This document shows, piece after piece, positions 9,027 to 19,067 of a stretch of DNA of 64,000 nucleotides. A program made the translations under genes and the position numbers. Positions within the stretch are counted from its first letter, which is position 1, and the number at the start of each line of letters is the position of its first letter. The notes beneath the pieces are model-generated. The model was not told the origin of the DNA, did no database searches, and was given only the letters and a program-made list of their open reading frames with translations. Origin of the DNA: Gracilaria domingensis (taxonomy: Eukaryota > Rhodophyta > Florideophyceae > Gracilariales > Gracilariaceae); NCBI GenBank assembly GCA_022539475.1, contig VCMS01000197.1, positions 23,038-87,037 of the forward strand, given 5' to 3'.

Positions 9027-10041
9027 TTACTTCGACAAGTATAACTCACGCACTTCTGCTACATACAACCCTTCCGCGTCATCCCCACCACAGGCTGCTA
9101 ACGCCGCCCGTGACAACTGTAGAACGTTGGCCTCCTCCACGTCTACAATTTCTCTGGCTCCCCCATCAACCATTATGCAATGGTCCACTTCGTTCTGGAC
9201 CCTTACACGAACCAAGTACACCCCCCTTTCTCTACATCCTAGCCAGCACAGCTTGTCCTGGATGTACATTGGATCTCGAATGCGGCGCATACTCAAATGC
9301 ACATTAACCTCCTGTAGTGTGCGTTGCACGTTGCCAATCGACCGGAACCGTCGCTTCGTCTTTCTAATATGAGCCTCCAACTTCCTGGCTATATCTTCAC
9401 TAGCCACTCTCGCGACGGCGTTCACAACTGCGTACACCAAACAACCCCCCCCTCGCGTCGTCCTATCGTTCTCTTGGAGCCCTTTTTCAAACTTTTCTTG
9501 GCTGCAGCACTTTTTCCCCGCTGATCAGGACCTACAGATGATAAACTAAATCCCGGGTTCTTCTCACACCACTCCCATATCTTGTTTTTAAGGATTGCCC
9601 CTGCCCGCCTCCTGTTGCCAGGATGGATACGTGCCTTCGGTGGTAATGGGACTGGCTTTGATTTCGCAAGATCCGTTTCTGGCATTACTACGAAGTTCCC
9701 ATTCTGCCATTGCTTGGTCTGCAGACTTGAAATGTCGATGCCGAACATCGATTCACTTCCGTTCTGTCAACTCGACATCGCCACAAAACATCCCTTCTCA
9801 ACGTTTTTCTTCGTCTTTGTGCCATCCCACGCCATGACTTTCTCGACACCCCACCGCCCCCCCCCCCTACCACCGCATTCTTCTCAGCGCTGCGCGGCCC
9901 TTTTTTCCCGACACCACCCTTTCGGGGTGCCTTGGTGCCCACGTTTTCCCTCACTGTAACGCGCATTGTCGTGGGGCTGCCCGCTCTCGCGCCTGTCGCC
10001 GCTTGAGGCTCTGTTGTGGCTGATCTGGACCTTTTCGCCAT
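9027..10041 (-). pseudogene. Broken gene with papain-like/C39-like cysteine protease domain (putative)
   Basis: Starts at an ATG in a good context (ACACCATGG, 10041) with a basic, Ser/Thr-rich N-terminus. It continues in a second frame (9748 onward: IDISSLQTKQWQNGNFVVMP, GNRRRAGAILKNKIWEWC) and a third frame (from 9440). The third-frame part holds a CLVYAVVNAVARV stretch, an RDPMYIQDKLCWL segment, GVYLVRVRV, then HCIMVDGG and EIVDVEE. A Cys early, then His and Asp late in strand-rich context, looks like a papain-fold peptidase, but the match is by pattern only. Two of the frame breaks coincide with a 10-C run (9857-9866) and an 8-C run (9445-9452); there is also one in-frame stop. It is either decayed or affected by homopolymer length errors. 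Convergent with the copia relic. Confidence 0.45.
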
Positions 10042-10794
10042 GGTGTAAAATGGGACGCGATCGTCACTCCAAGGAGTCTAGTCGGTGCCACATTTGGGGT
10101 CCAGCCCAGAACAACCTACGACAGCCACCAAAACAGCCTTCTTTTCGCCCTTACTCCGCTCTTATTTGGTCAGACTCATCCGTGCAACCCACTGAAATCA
10201 TCGGCAAACGTGATCACTGTGCGCTTCGGTCGTAGCGCAAGATGGTGGAGTGAAAGGTGTGGAGTTCGATGCCTCCGGTTTACTCTGGACGCGTTAAGTA
10301 CGCCACAGCTCGTGAACGAGCACGGCTTGAGCTCCACCAAAATCTACAGTGCCACCCAGAAATGCGTCTCTAAGTGGCGTGGACGCATAGAGGCGGGGCA
10401 TGCCTCGCGATGTGCGTGGGTGGCGCTCAATCTAAACTACTAAAGTGACGTTCGCGTTCGCTGCTTGTCCGTCCTTTACCAGTTGAGGGAGGGAGTGTCA
10501 ATTTGACTGTCATCCCTGGTGGACGACAGCAGTGTACGAGCTCAACTGGGGAGCTCACAAACCTCAGGCTTGTAAGCTCCCAAAAGGACACACATATAGC
10601 GAACGCTTGGACGCTGCATGAGCAAGGAGAGAGAGGGAGGCAGTTTTGGATTGAAGTTTACAATAAAGTTAGACTTCTTGGGGCGCGAAGAGACGCACCC
10701 CCTCCGAACTACTCCCACTTTTCTTCTGTCTTGATTGTACAAAACACTCGCAGCAAAGCGCTTACGTGCGTTTACACGACAGAAATGGCGGCGT
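10042..10794. other. No gene recognised
   Basis: Mixed-composition sequence without a supported ORF, RNA gene or repeat. 10042-10210 is probably the upstream region of the minus-strand gene that starts at 10041. Confidence 0.4.
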
Positions 10795-10842
10795 GGGGCG
10801 GGGCGGCTTACGGCGGGGCGGCTTGCGGCGGGGCGGCTCGGG
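10795..10842 (+). repeat. GC-rich 15-bp tandem repeat (3 units)
   Basis: Three near-identical 15-bp units of the form GGCGGGGCGGCTTRC. In the frame of an ATG at 10785 they encode a GGAAY/GGAAC pentapeptide repeat. They begin a strongly GC-rich stretch (10795-11290) full of GCGCGC palindromes, where all frames stay open by composition alone. Confidence 0.6.
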
Positions 10843-11289
10843 ACGGCGCTGTCGGCGCTAGGTCATGCGCGCGCAGGCGCGCTGGCCACGGCGCGTGGCG
10901 CTGCCGCTCTCCTTGCCGGCACGGCGCGGCCCGGCCAGCGCATATCGGCTGCGCGACGGCTGTGGGTTGGCGGGGCGCGTCACCCGCGCACAAGTGTGTC
11001 GCGCGCGCGGCGCGCAGGTGCACCAGGTCGTGGCGCCCCTGCCGGCGCGCGCCACACGCGGCTGCGGGATCGTCGCAAACGTCTTGGCGGCGCGCCTCCG
11101 AGCAAACCGCCGCGACGGCCGCGGCTTACACGGCCCCCGCGCGCCCCGCTCGGCGCGCGTCCGTCTGCTTGCGGGCGTCGCGCTATGGCGGCAAGCTGCT
11201 TTACGGCGCCGTGAACGGCATGACATGGCGCGTTGATGCGTGCGCGCCTGTGCGAAAGCGCGTCACGGCGGGGGTTACGGAGCAAGTGC

Positions 11290-11800
11290 GAGCGCGCTCG
11301 CAGGACTGCGCACAGCGCTCCACCGAGCAGCACACGTTCCAGTCCAGCAGCTGCGGCATGAGCGCCTCCTGCTCGTTGAGTTCGCGCGGCGTGATCATAC
11401 GCGGGCATGAGCGGCATGATGCCGCCCACGCGCGTTTAGAAGCCGTTTGAAAACACCTCGTTGTCGACCCGTCTGATGGCCAGCGCTGGTGCTGGCCAAC
11501 CGGCACCAACGCGGTGCAGAACAGCCGGTGCACGTTCATGGCGTTCACCTCCAGCGTCGCGCCCTTGCGCTGCCAGCACTGCAGCAGCTCTGGCGCCAAG
11601 ACGAACGCCGACATGTAGCAGTTGCAGAACTGCACCAGTCGCGAGATGTAGAATTACAAGAGCAAACGGCTGCCGGCAGTACGCGAAGAACGCGTGGTAC
11701 CTCTTGCTGCCTGACTGCAGCGCCGCTGTTGCGCCGTGCTTGCTCTGGGCTTCGCTCAGCGCCTGCAGGGGGTCGCCAACGGCCGACACCACGTACGCCT
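11290..11800 (-). pseudogene. P/U-type (Pho80-like) cyclin, frameshifted
   Basis: Split over three frames on the minus strand. The pieces in order are YHAFFAYCRQP, VQFCNCYMSAFVLAPELLQ, EVNAMNVHRLFCTALV, VDNEVFSNGF, RVGGIMP, LNEQEALMPQLLDWNVC and SVERCAQSCERA. The NVHRL...LV, N-F-Y/F, GGI and LLDWN elements are the hallmarks of the cyclin box of Pho80/cyclin-U proteins, which bind cyclin-dependent kinases (PHO85/CDKA class). At least three frameshifts separate the pieces, so this copy should not make a cyclin unless the sequence has errors. High GC matches its surroundings. Confidence 0.7.
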
Positions 11801-12347
11801 CGTTTCATTCGTGCGCCAATTGGTCTGGCTTTTGCTTTATAGAGCTTATCGAGCTCATCATGCGCGCAATCAACGCACTGTAAATGATGCAGCTTTTACT
11901 TCTGCTGCTACCGCGGCGGCGCGGCGGTGCACAGCTGCTCTGCCGATGGCACGGGCTTGGGCGAGAAGGAGGCCGGTGAGTGTTTGGGTGGGCACGGCAG
12001 CCACCGATCTTGCGCGCTAGAGGCGGCCAAGTAGGGCTTGAAGGGCTGCAGCAAGAGTTGCGGCCAGTGGCAGGGCCTTGGCGGGTGGACGTGGGTGCAC
12101 ATCGGTGACTGGGGGATGCAGAAGCGCGGCGACGGCGAGCAGCGTGGCGTATGCCAGCGCGCGGATGAGAAGCACGCTGACGACGCCAGTGAGAGCTGGA
12201 TGATAAACAAGATGGCCGAGGTAGGCGTATTGGCGCGCGACGGCGATCGGTGGAGCAACGCGACGCTGTTTCCTTGCAGGAGACAGCATCATAGTGCAAA
12301 AATATTCTGCACACGTTGCGATCCTTGGTTTCTGCAGTATTCTTGGG
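11801..12347. other. GC-rich interval upstream of the cyclin relic, nothing recognised
   Basis: Minus-strand frames are open but of biased, low-complexity composition. It may include the lost 5' part of the cyclin gene. No motif supports a separate product. Confidence 0.35.
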
Positions 12348-12374
12348 CACACGAGAGTTTCAAACTCTCGTGTG
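12348..12374. repeat. Perfect 13-bp inverted repeat (hairpin)
   Basis: CACACGAGAGTTT and AAACTCTCGTGTG flank a single C. A related string (TTCTCGTGTGCAC) follows at 12393-12405, so the motif occurs three times in about 60 bp. No poly-T tract or adjacent gene end explains it. Confidence 0.6.
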
Positions 12375-13128
12375 TAGCATGCAGTTTGCATTTCTCGTGT
12401 GCACAAGAACGAACCATAACGGCGAAGCAAAATGTTTTAGAAGTGCAAACAAAGTCCTCGAGGAGGCAATCTGGAAGTAGTGTAGTGGTAGTCGTTGCGC
12501 AGCATTCAGCGTCGTTGCTGTCAGTTGCTGACAGTGGTGACTAGTGGTAACTAGAATTCTTTACCGTAACCACTCGTGGTATCCGTGTTCTTCCGCTCTG
12601 CCGTGATCACGAGAAGGGCTCTATTGAAGCTGTAACGGTAAAACCTTCTGGTTTCTGCTTTTTCCTACAAAGTATACAAACTGCGCTTTGAACCCTCAGC
12701 AATAAACGCAATATTCAAACAAAAGAATTAAAGCACGACGGCCTATCTCAATACCAACGTCCAAACCAACCACCAAAGCAAAAGAATCACGCCCAGTAGC
12801 TGGTAGATTTACCGTACTACCCACGTTTTGGGTAGCAAAAAAGCACCGGTACGACACCAAACCGTCGCGGAGTGCAAACTAACCGAAGGAAAGATAGAAC
12901 AATACAGCTTCATGAAACGGGGCAGTAGAAGGTTGATAGTCGAGAAACAAAGACCGTGCTAAAAAAGACGTGTGGATCCCAAATCACAGGTTTGATGACC
13001 GAAATAGAAAGACATAAGAGAGAGTTTTAGGACTTACTCAGAGAAAACGTAGTCTTTTCTCGTTTAATTGCGACCAAAGTTACAACTCGGGATATATTAT
13101 AGACACTAGGATGTGCTGTTGGTTATGT
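12375..13128. other. AT-rich interval, nothing recognised
   Basis: No supported ORF or RNA gene. It contains several short CGTGGT/ACCACG and TACC/GGTA dyads (for example 12540-12590 and 12800-12835) but no clear element ends. Confidence 0.4.
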
Positions 13129-13133
13129 AAGCC

Positions 13134-13341
13134 TATAGAGATGATGGTTGTAATTGGGCTTGGATTGACTTGGTTGGTGGACCCAAAGCCAGTTCTATCC
13201 CTTTTATACTACTAATAAATAGAGCGGAGAGGACCGCATAATAATTTAGTAGCCACGTAATAGGCCATGTAATATCTAGTCATAATAATACAATATATAT
13301 CGTGAGATGCATTCCTCTCATAGTCATAATAATATTTTATA
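13134..13341 (-). repeat. 3' LTR of the mini-element
   Basis: 208 bp, starts TATAGAG and ends TTTTATA on the plus strand. Differs from its partner at three positions. Confidence 0.85.
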
Positions 13342-13462
13342 CTCATTCCTTTTCGGTGAAACCAAAGTACTTCCTACATTTCTCTTCTATAAATTCCATC
13401 ATAAAATCAATTCCAATATAAATATCGTAATAAAGCAAATATAAAATCCAAAGCAAAATACC

Positions 13463-13672
13463 TTAATCAAAAGTGATACAATTATTTTCAGAGGGTTCGG
13501 GAGATTTCGGAGGGGGTGCATTGCGATCGAATTTCGGATTCAGAGGGTGGTATAAGCATTTCGATGCTTCATAAGCCGAACGTCCAGTTTCATGGCATCG
13601 ATGAAACTTCGAGGTCTTCTTCAAATGTTTAAAGTCTTCTTTAAGTAAACACCGTGGAACAGGAGGCGACAT
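13463..13672 (-). CDS. Small ORF of the mini-element, zinc-knuckle-like
   Basis: 69 codons from an ATG. The centre reads HRCHETGRSAYEASKC, which resembles a CCHC knuckle with the first Cys and the His altered. The tail is Pro-rich (APPPKSPEPSE). It lies inside the LTR mini-element in its transcriptional orientation, so a gag/nucleocapsid origin is likely. The altered ligands mean zinc binding is doubtful. It is also possible that it is merely an open stretch. Confidence 0.45.
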   Translation of the reverse strand: MSPPVPRCLLKEDFKHLKKTSKFHRCHETGRSAYEASKCLYHPLNPKFDRNAPPPKSPEPSENNCITFD

Positions 13673-13786
13673 AATTCAAAACAAAATATAATTGAGACGA
13701 ATAACAAAAAAATTGTATAGACGACCTTAGTGGTAGCGGCAAGATCGGGGATGCAGGGAACGATGCTTGCGATCAGGGCCCATAAC

Positions 13787-13994
13787 TATAGAGATGATGG
13801 TTGTAATTGGGCTTGGATTGACTTGGTTGGTGGACCCAGAGCCAGTTCTATCCCTTTTATACTACTAATAAATAGAGCGGAGAGGACCGCATAATAATTT
13901 AGTAGCCACGTAATAGGCCATGTAATATCTAGTCATAATAATACAATATATATCCTGAGATGCATTCCTCTCATAGTCATAATAATATTTCATA
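13787..13994 (-). repeat. 5' LTR of the mini-element
   Basis: 208 bp, partner of the left repeat at 98.6% identity by eye. Followed by the right-hand copy of the AAGCC duplication. Confidence 0.85.
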
Positions 13995-13999
13995 AAGCC

Positions 14000-14540
14000 G
14001 CGGTACGGAGTATGTATACTCTTCAGGGGAAGTTGGGATTGTTTCTGCTGACGTATTCTGATATGGCAGAAAAGGATTGTATTACCTCCGTGATTGCCAT
14101 CGTCATGACTTCTTTGTAAGGCTTTTGGGGATTCTTATGTGTATTTCTCGCATCTATCGTACTGGAATACGTTCTGTGAAGACTTTATTACCGCTTGAAA
14201 TATATAATCCTTGACTTCTTTTGCATTTCGGGTCATGTTGTCTTTCGGCCAACCTGACAGCTTCAGCTCCCTTTCTTTCTGATAGTAGCTAACTAAGCTT
14301 TAGAAATTGCTACTAACGACGACCCTCGCCCCCCAAATGTTCCCTGGCCCGGGTTGTGCTCAAATAGTAAGAGCCGTAAGAGGCCGGCAGCGAGGAAGTT
14401 GTTGAAGAGTGTAGTGCAACGCTCATGTATGAGGAATTTCGCTGGACTTGGTCATATTTCCCGTTCACAGGTCTGCCTGGTACACACCACTTTATGACTA
14501 GTAGTTACTAGTGGTTACCATCGAGATGGTTTGGACACGT
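14000..14540. other. No gene recognised; weak minus-strand reading
   Basis: A minus-strand reading around 14060-14300 (SGWPKDNMTRNAKEVKDY and following) looks protein-like but has stops and matches nothing I know. The rest is featureless. Confidence 0.3.
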
Positions 14541-15060
14541 GGGACACGGTGGAGCTGATCGGAGGTTGGCCACTCCACGTGGGCGTTTGCCACAATTAGT
14601 GGGATGTTTAGTTAATATTATTTATTAATTCTAGTGAGCACACTACTTAGTGCGACGGCGTCAACGCCGTGGCATCAGTAAAGTTCGCCAACCAGGGCGA
14701 TCCTACTTCAAGGATCTTGGCTCTAGCCACTCTCACCTTCGGCGGTGCACAACTGCTTATCGGAGGGACTCCCCGTTGTCACGGTGCGGCTATCCACTCT
14801 GCGTCCTCGCAGAACCCAGCTTTGGGAGTGTATCACCATCTGTTGTCGTGTTCGACCCTGTATAGGGAATACCCCGGCGATACGCCGTACCTCTCTTACC
14901 CCTCTCTCTCTTCTCTCTCTCTTTCCCTTTCCTCACTGTGTGGTATCGTCGCTCTTTCGAGGCTGCTACACTCCAGTGTGAGTCACCCTTCCCAACTCAA
15001 CTCTCAACGCCCCGTCTTGACGGTTTGGCCCAGGTCTTACACCCGGCTAGTTGTGCCATT
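14540..15060 (+). repeat. LTR-like sequence, possibly related to the 12-kb Gypsy LTR
   Basis: It shares the order of landmarks seen in the 981-bp LTR at 38379: an AT-rich TTAGTTAATATTATTTATTAA stretch, CATCAGTAAAG, a pyrimidine-rich tract (CTCTCT/CCCTTTCC, 14890-14935) and GGTCTTACACCCG. Identity is low and no partner copy or target duplication was found. The reading that follows (about 15051-15338: EVDLSVDAEEKFEVEIAG and on) has no ATG and no recognised domain. Confidence 0.3.
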
Positions 15061-15639
15061 CCAGAGAGGCTCTGTTCACTGGGTTGCCCTCAGTAGAGGA
15101 AGATCCCGAACATCTTCGTGGTGTTTTCTACTTGCAGGCATTGCACTACAAAGAGGAAGCCGAGGTGGACCTTTCCGTGGATGCCGAGGAGAAGTTTGAA
15201 GTAGAAATTGCAGGCTCCGAACTCGTTTTATATCGCCTCCTATCTGGGGAGGCGAAGCAGGCGGTTGACCCTTACGAAGGCGTGCGGTCTCTGCCGCCAC
15301 TCTTCGTACGGGGCCTGGGCTTCGGGCTCACGCTGTAGGCGCTAGCCCGTCGTTCATCCCTTCGTTCTGCCATATTTGTTCGAGTGCGCGCAGTGGCCCG
15401 TGACACCGTTTCCGGCGCCGCTGCTCCTCCTTCGAAAAAGAGAAGGACGGGCGATGATGCCCACGTAGATGATCGCACACCCGCAAACTACCGGAGTTCC
15501 GGCGTTCTGCACCCGATCTGAGTACCTTGCTTAGTAAATGTTGCGCCTGATTCCTTCACATCGTGTAATCCAAGTTGCAATAGCAGCAGACATTGCATCG
15601 CTCGAGCGTGCGTGCGCTCTTTTGGCTGCAACGCGCAAC

Positions 15640-16125
15640 AGCGCGCGGGGCCCTCGTCTGCGCCGCGCAACAGGGCACGGCGCTTCCCCGATTCGCCGCG
15701 CCTGCCGGTGCGGCGGCCCCCTGATGCGCCTCGCCAGCGCGGTGTGGCGTCTCTCTGAAGCGCCGCGCCAGCGAGGCGCGGCGACTGCTTGATAATTAAC
15801 CCCAGCGCGGTGGGGCGTATCTCTGATGCGTCGCGCTGCGAGGCGCCGCCACTCTTTGATGCGCCGCGCCGGCGCGGAGTCTCTCTGATGCGCCGCGCCA
15901 GCGAGGCGCGGCCACTCCCTGATACGCCACGCCAGCTGGCGCAGATTCTTTTGATGCGCTGCTCCATGGCGGCGTGGCGCGGCGGCTCCCTGATGCGCTG
16001 TGCTAGCCGGCGCGGCGTTTTCCGGCGGCGCGCCTTGCCAGCGGGCGCGTCGTTTCTCTGAGACGCGCCGCGCCTGCGGGCGCGGCGTTTTTCTGAGACC
16101 CGCCGCGCCAGCGGACACTGCGTCT
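15640..16125. repeat. GC-rich hairpin minisatellite
   Basis: About ten degenerate ~40-bp units. Each has a TCTCTGATG-like spacer and a self-complementary core of the type CCGCGCCAGCGAGGCGCGG (7-bp stem, 5-base loop). Two cores at 15761-15782 and 15891-15912 are almost identical. The long minus-strand open frame here (Arg/Ala/Gly-rich) follows from composition and repeat length and is not considered a gene. The segment after it, CTCATCCTGATTTTAGTGAG at 16181, recurs in altered form at 18985. Confidence 0.7.
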
Positions 16126-16259
16126 TTCGCACTCGACAGGTATGTTATCGGGATCAGAGCGCGCTGTTTGACCGGCGCCCTCATCCTGATTTTAGTGAGC
16201 TGGCGAAAAATTTTTCGGGGCTGTCCCATGGGATCCCTGTGACACCAACCCAATAACCT

Positions 16260-17243
16260 CCAGCACATATATCTTTTTAATTGATAATTATGATCAGCAA
16301 TCGCTCATTGGCAGCAATAATTCATCTTTGGACGTAGTTAAGGCAGCATAGGTGCCAACAATTCTGACGTAAAAGCAACACTTGGATACAATGCGACGTC
16401 CTTCTTCTTGTGGGACTCACCTCTCTGCCTACGAAAACTATGAACGTGTGATAAGCTTTGGTAATCTTTCAGAGCAGAATAAGAGCAACACTGTTCTTGC
16501 TATTTTACTTTCTTTAGCTTTTCTGACCGGAAATTCCAATGAATCGATGGAATGGAATTTGGAGAAAGCAAAACGCCAAAGACGGAAAAAACGTCGGATG
16601 TAGTACAAAAGCAATGTCACAATCCGATATGCTATGCGAAATCAAATCATGTGCCAACATGAATTTTCGACGGTAGTTGGATGCCTCTTTGGACCCTCTC
16701 AGAAGAGACGTCAAAGGTCTGCAAAACTAGTGGCTTTGTGATTAAAAAAAGTGGGTACTCAACGTCACAAAGAGGCCCAACATCGCTACTGACGACGATG
16801 GCCATTGCATTGTTGCCACGGTACCGAGAATTATATAACGTATCCTGCCCAGCAAGGATGGGAGCAGTGGTAGAAAGTTCGATTCAGTGGCTCTCTAGTG
16901 ATGTGCGGAATCAACAGGTTTATGTATGTTACAGAGTGCTGCGACGTACGGTGAAATCGCAGGCTCAAAGGACAAGGTAGTTGACACTCATCCACACGTC
17001 ATCTTCTAAGTGTAGTGTGGTCTGCCTGTTAATTTTCCTAAGGAAGAAGAGCAGGGTTTTATACCAAGCTCGTACATGTGACTGACCAACTAGCACTACG
17101 AAGACACTTCGAATGACTAACTAATGAAAATAAAATGTAGTTAGTCAGAAGTAAACACACGTGTAAAACAACGACACATTGTCAACGTGTGTGTAGTCCT
17201 GTCCAATACCAATCACGAGTGATCGAAACAAGTCGTCCACGAG
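16260..17243. other. Mixed interval with one small plus-strand ORF, nothing recognised
   Basis: A 70-codon ATG-started frame at 16391-16603 ends in a strongly basic tail (KRQRRKKRRM). A second open stretch at 16681-16980 follows. Neither has a recognisable domain. They may be decayed transposase N-terminal parts leading into the BED-finger repeat at 17244, but nothing shows this directly. Confidence 0.3.
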
Positions 17244-18019
17244 CAAGCACCTAATGTGCATGATCAACCATTCTCATCGCGATCTTGGCGATTTTGTCGG
17301 GTTCTAACAATCAACCAGCCAAAACAGTGCAGCGTACTGCTGGCTCCGTCATCCAAAAGCAGAATGCGCAACAGCACAAACGACGTGAACCAGGAAAAGG
17401 AAAGGAAAAAGGAACGAAATCGTCCGCATGGAGTACGCTTGCGGCAAAAATCATTCTACATGTACAACCACCTCAATTTGAGTGTCGACTGTGTGGTGTT
17501 CTACGAAGCATCAATCAAGCATACTCTACCAGTAATGTTATGTTGCATTACAAAACCCATCATCACAAATTCTTCTAGAAACTAAAAGCTCTAGTTGATT
17601 CTAATGCATCCGAAACGGTCATGCGCAAGGCCAAGCACCTAATGTGCATGATCAACCATTCTCATCGCGATCTTGGCGATTTTGTCGGGTTCTAACAATC
17701 AACCAGCCAAAACAGTGCAGCGTACTGCTGGCTCCGTCATCCAAAAGCAGAATGCGCAACAGCACAAACGACGTGAACCAGGAAAAGGAAAGGAAAAAGG
17801 AACGAAATCGTCCGCATGGAGTACGCTTGCGGCAAAAATCATTCTACATGTACAACCACCTCAATTTGAGTGTCGACTGTGTGGTGTTCTACGAAGCATC
17901 AATCAAGCATACTCTACCAGTAATGTTATGTTGCATTACAAAACCCATCATCACAAATTCTTCTAGAAACTAAAAGCTCTAGTTGATTCTAATGCATCCG
18001 AAACGGTCATGCGCAAGGC
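17244..18019 (+). repeat. Exact 388-bp tandem duplication
   Basis: 17244-17631 and 17632-18019 appear identical throughout. Each copy carries the same BED-finger ORF. Zero divergence implies a very recent duplication or an assembly join error. Confidence 0.9.
17285..17578 (+). CDS. BED-type zinc finger ORF, copy 1
   Basis: 97 codons. After a basic Gln/Lys/Gly-rich stretch the C-terminal half reads SAWSTLAAKIILHV, then CRLC and HYKTHHH. This fits a BED finger (aromatic lead-in, C-x2-C, then H-x4-H), the DNA-binding domain typical of hAT transposases. A TAG closes the frame directly after the finger. This copy is followed by copy 2, so it is a duplicated transposase start with no catalytic part. 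Confidence 0.6.
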   Translation: MAILSGSNNQPAKTVQRTAGSVIQKQNAQQHKRREPGKGKEKGTKSSAWSTLAAKIILHVQPPQFECRLCGVLRSINQAYSTSNVMLHYKTHHHKFF

Positions 18020-18235
18020 CATCGTAGACCAGAAAAAAGCTCAAAGAAGGGATCGAACACGTTCATTCCACTGCTTTCGCATGACTAATGATTCGAGTAT
18101 TGAAACAGGTTTAATACCTACACGTACATTCCACAGCGTTGGGCTTGTTCCATTTGCCACCTTTAGTGAAATACCGCTTTCAAAACTTGCAACCCCTGCC
18201 TTCCAAGGTATGGTAGACAATTTGGGTGGTCGTGT
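17673..18235 (+). pseudogene. hAT-like transposase N-terminal fragment with BED finger, copy 2
   Basis: Same BED-finger ORF as copy 1, then an in-frame TAG (17964-17966). The reading then continues in the same frame: KLKALVDSNASETVMRKAIV, later GLVPFATFSEIPLSKLATPA and FQGMVDNLGGR. A variable stretch followed by PF-x-FQ-x-M is how hAT transposases run on from the BED finger. No RNase-H-like core or C-terminal dimerisation domain follows, so this is a fragment. Confidence 0.5.
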
Positions 18236-19067
18236 CCTACACTCGAGTTGTGGGATATCAGGAGAAGTGGAGCTGGGAGGATGTGGAGGAAGAGGAAAAG
18301 GTGGAGAAAGAGGGCGATGATGTGGCCAAAGGGTTTGGGCCGTTGTCTTTCGCAGATGCGGAGATAGAAGACGGTGGTGGCAGTGGACTGTTGTAAGTAG
18401 AATGCAACTTGAAGTGGTATGGGGATGGCAAGATGCATGCGCGCGGTTCCATAAGATGAATGTTGTACTAGGTAGTCGTAGTAATGATGACTATTCTAGA
18501 GTATTTGCAGAAAATTAGCGAACGTAAACATGGTGGCACAGGTGGACATCACATGATGTCCTCACACGACCACAAATAATACGTCTGATAATTTCATTTC
18601 GTGAGCATATGCTAGTAATCGTGGCGTACGTCAACTGTTCTGCACTGAATGGAAAAAAATGCGTAGTACATGAAAGCGTAGTATACAAAAAATTGAAATT
18701 ATTTGCTTGCTCATAGCCCTATATGCAATTTTTGCAGATTTTTTGACTAATTTCGTCCGATAATCGTGTTTTAGTGCACTCAACTAGCAAAACGAGAACA
18801 CAGACGTACGGAGCGCGCCTGTTCGCGGCGTTTTTCAGCTACGCCACGAACTTGCGTGCGAGGGCTTCTAGCTGCGCCGTGCACAATGTTGCAACGCCCT
18901 CCAGTTGGCCGCGCAACTGTGCGCTGTGCCCGGAAGGCGAGCCGAGTAATTTTCCGTATGATATCGCAGTTCCTGACCGACGCATTCATCCTGATTCCCA
19001 TGAGCTGGGAAACTCTCAGGGGGTGTACAAGGGAATGAATCAGACATCCCCTCGTAACTGCCACTAC
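18236..19067. other. No gene recognised
   Basis: 18240-18420 is purine-rich (GGAGGATGTGGAGGAAGAGG). 18790-18960 is GC-rich with GCGCGC dyads. 18985-19015 repeats a CATCCTGATT...TGAGCTGG string seen at 16183-16203. No coding unit is supported. Confidence 0.35.

Larger units (their letters stand above)
13134..13994 (-). mobile_element. 861-bp LTR mini-element (TRIM-like) with gag-like ORF
   Basis: Two 208-bp direct repeats (13134-13341 and 13787-13994; 3 differences) bound a 445-bp interior. The whole is flanked by the 5-bp duplication AAGCC (13129-13133 and 13995-13999). Reading on the minus strand, a TGGGCCCTGATCGC primer-binding-like site starts 4 nt inside the right repeat (13782). A purine-rich tract (GAAAAGGAATGAG) touches the left repeat (13342-13354). 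These are all the parts of an LTR retrotransposon without pol, and the size fits terminal-repeat retrotransposons in miniature. LTR similarity suggests fairly recent insertion. Confidence 0.85.

Noticed and set aside
14669-15199. 176-codon plus-strand frame
   Set aside because: Starts at GTG, runs through a CT simple repeat with low-complexity Ser/Leu peptides, and sits in LTR-like DNA.
15640-16125. CRISPR-like array
   Set aside because: Units are degenerate and contiguous, with the spacer part repeated too, and the context is eukaryotic with no cas genes.
15488-16268. 214- and 245-codon minus-strand frames
   Set aside because: They arise from the hairpin minisatellite; the repeated RRGAS/ARRIRE-type peptides follow the DNA repeat, and there is no start or domain.
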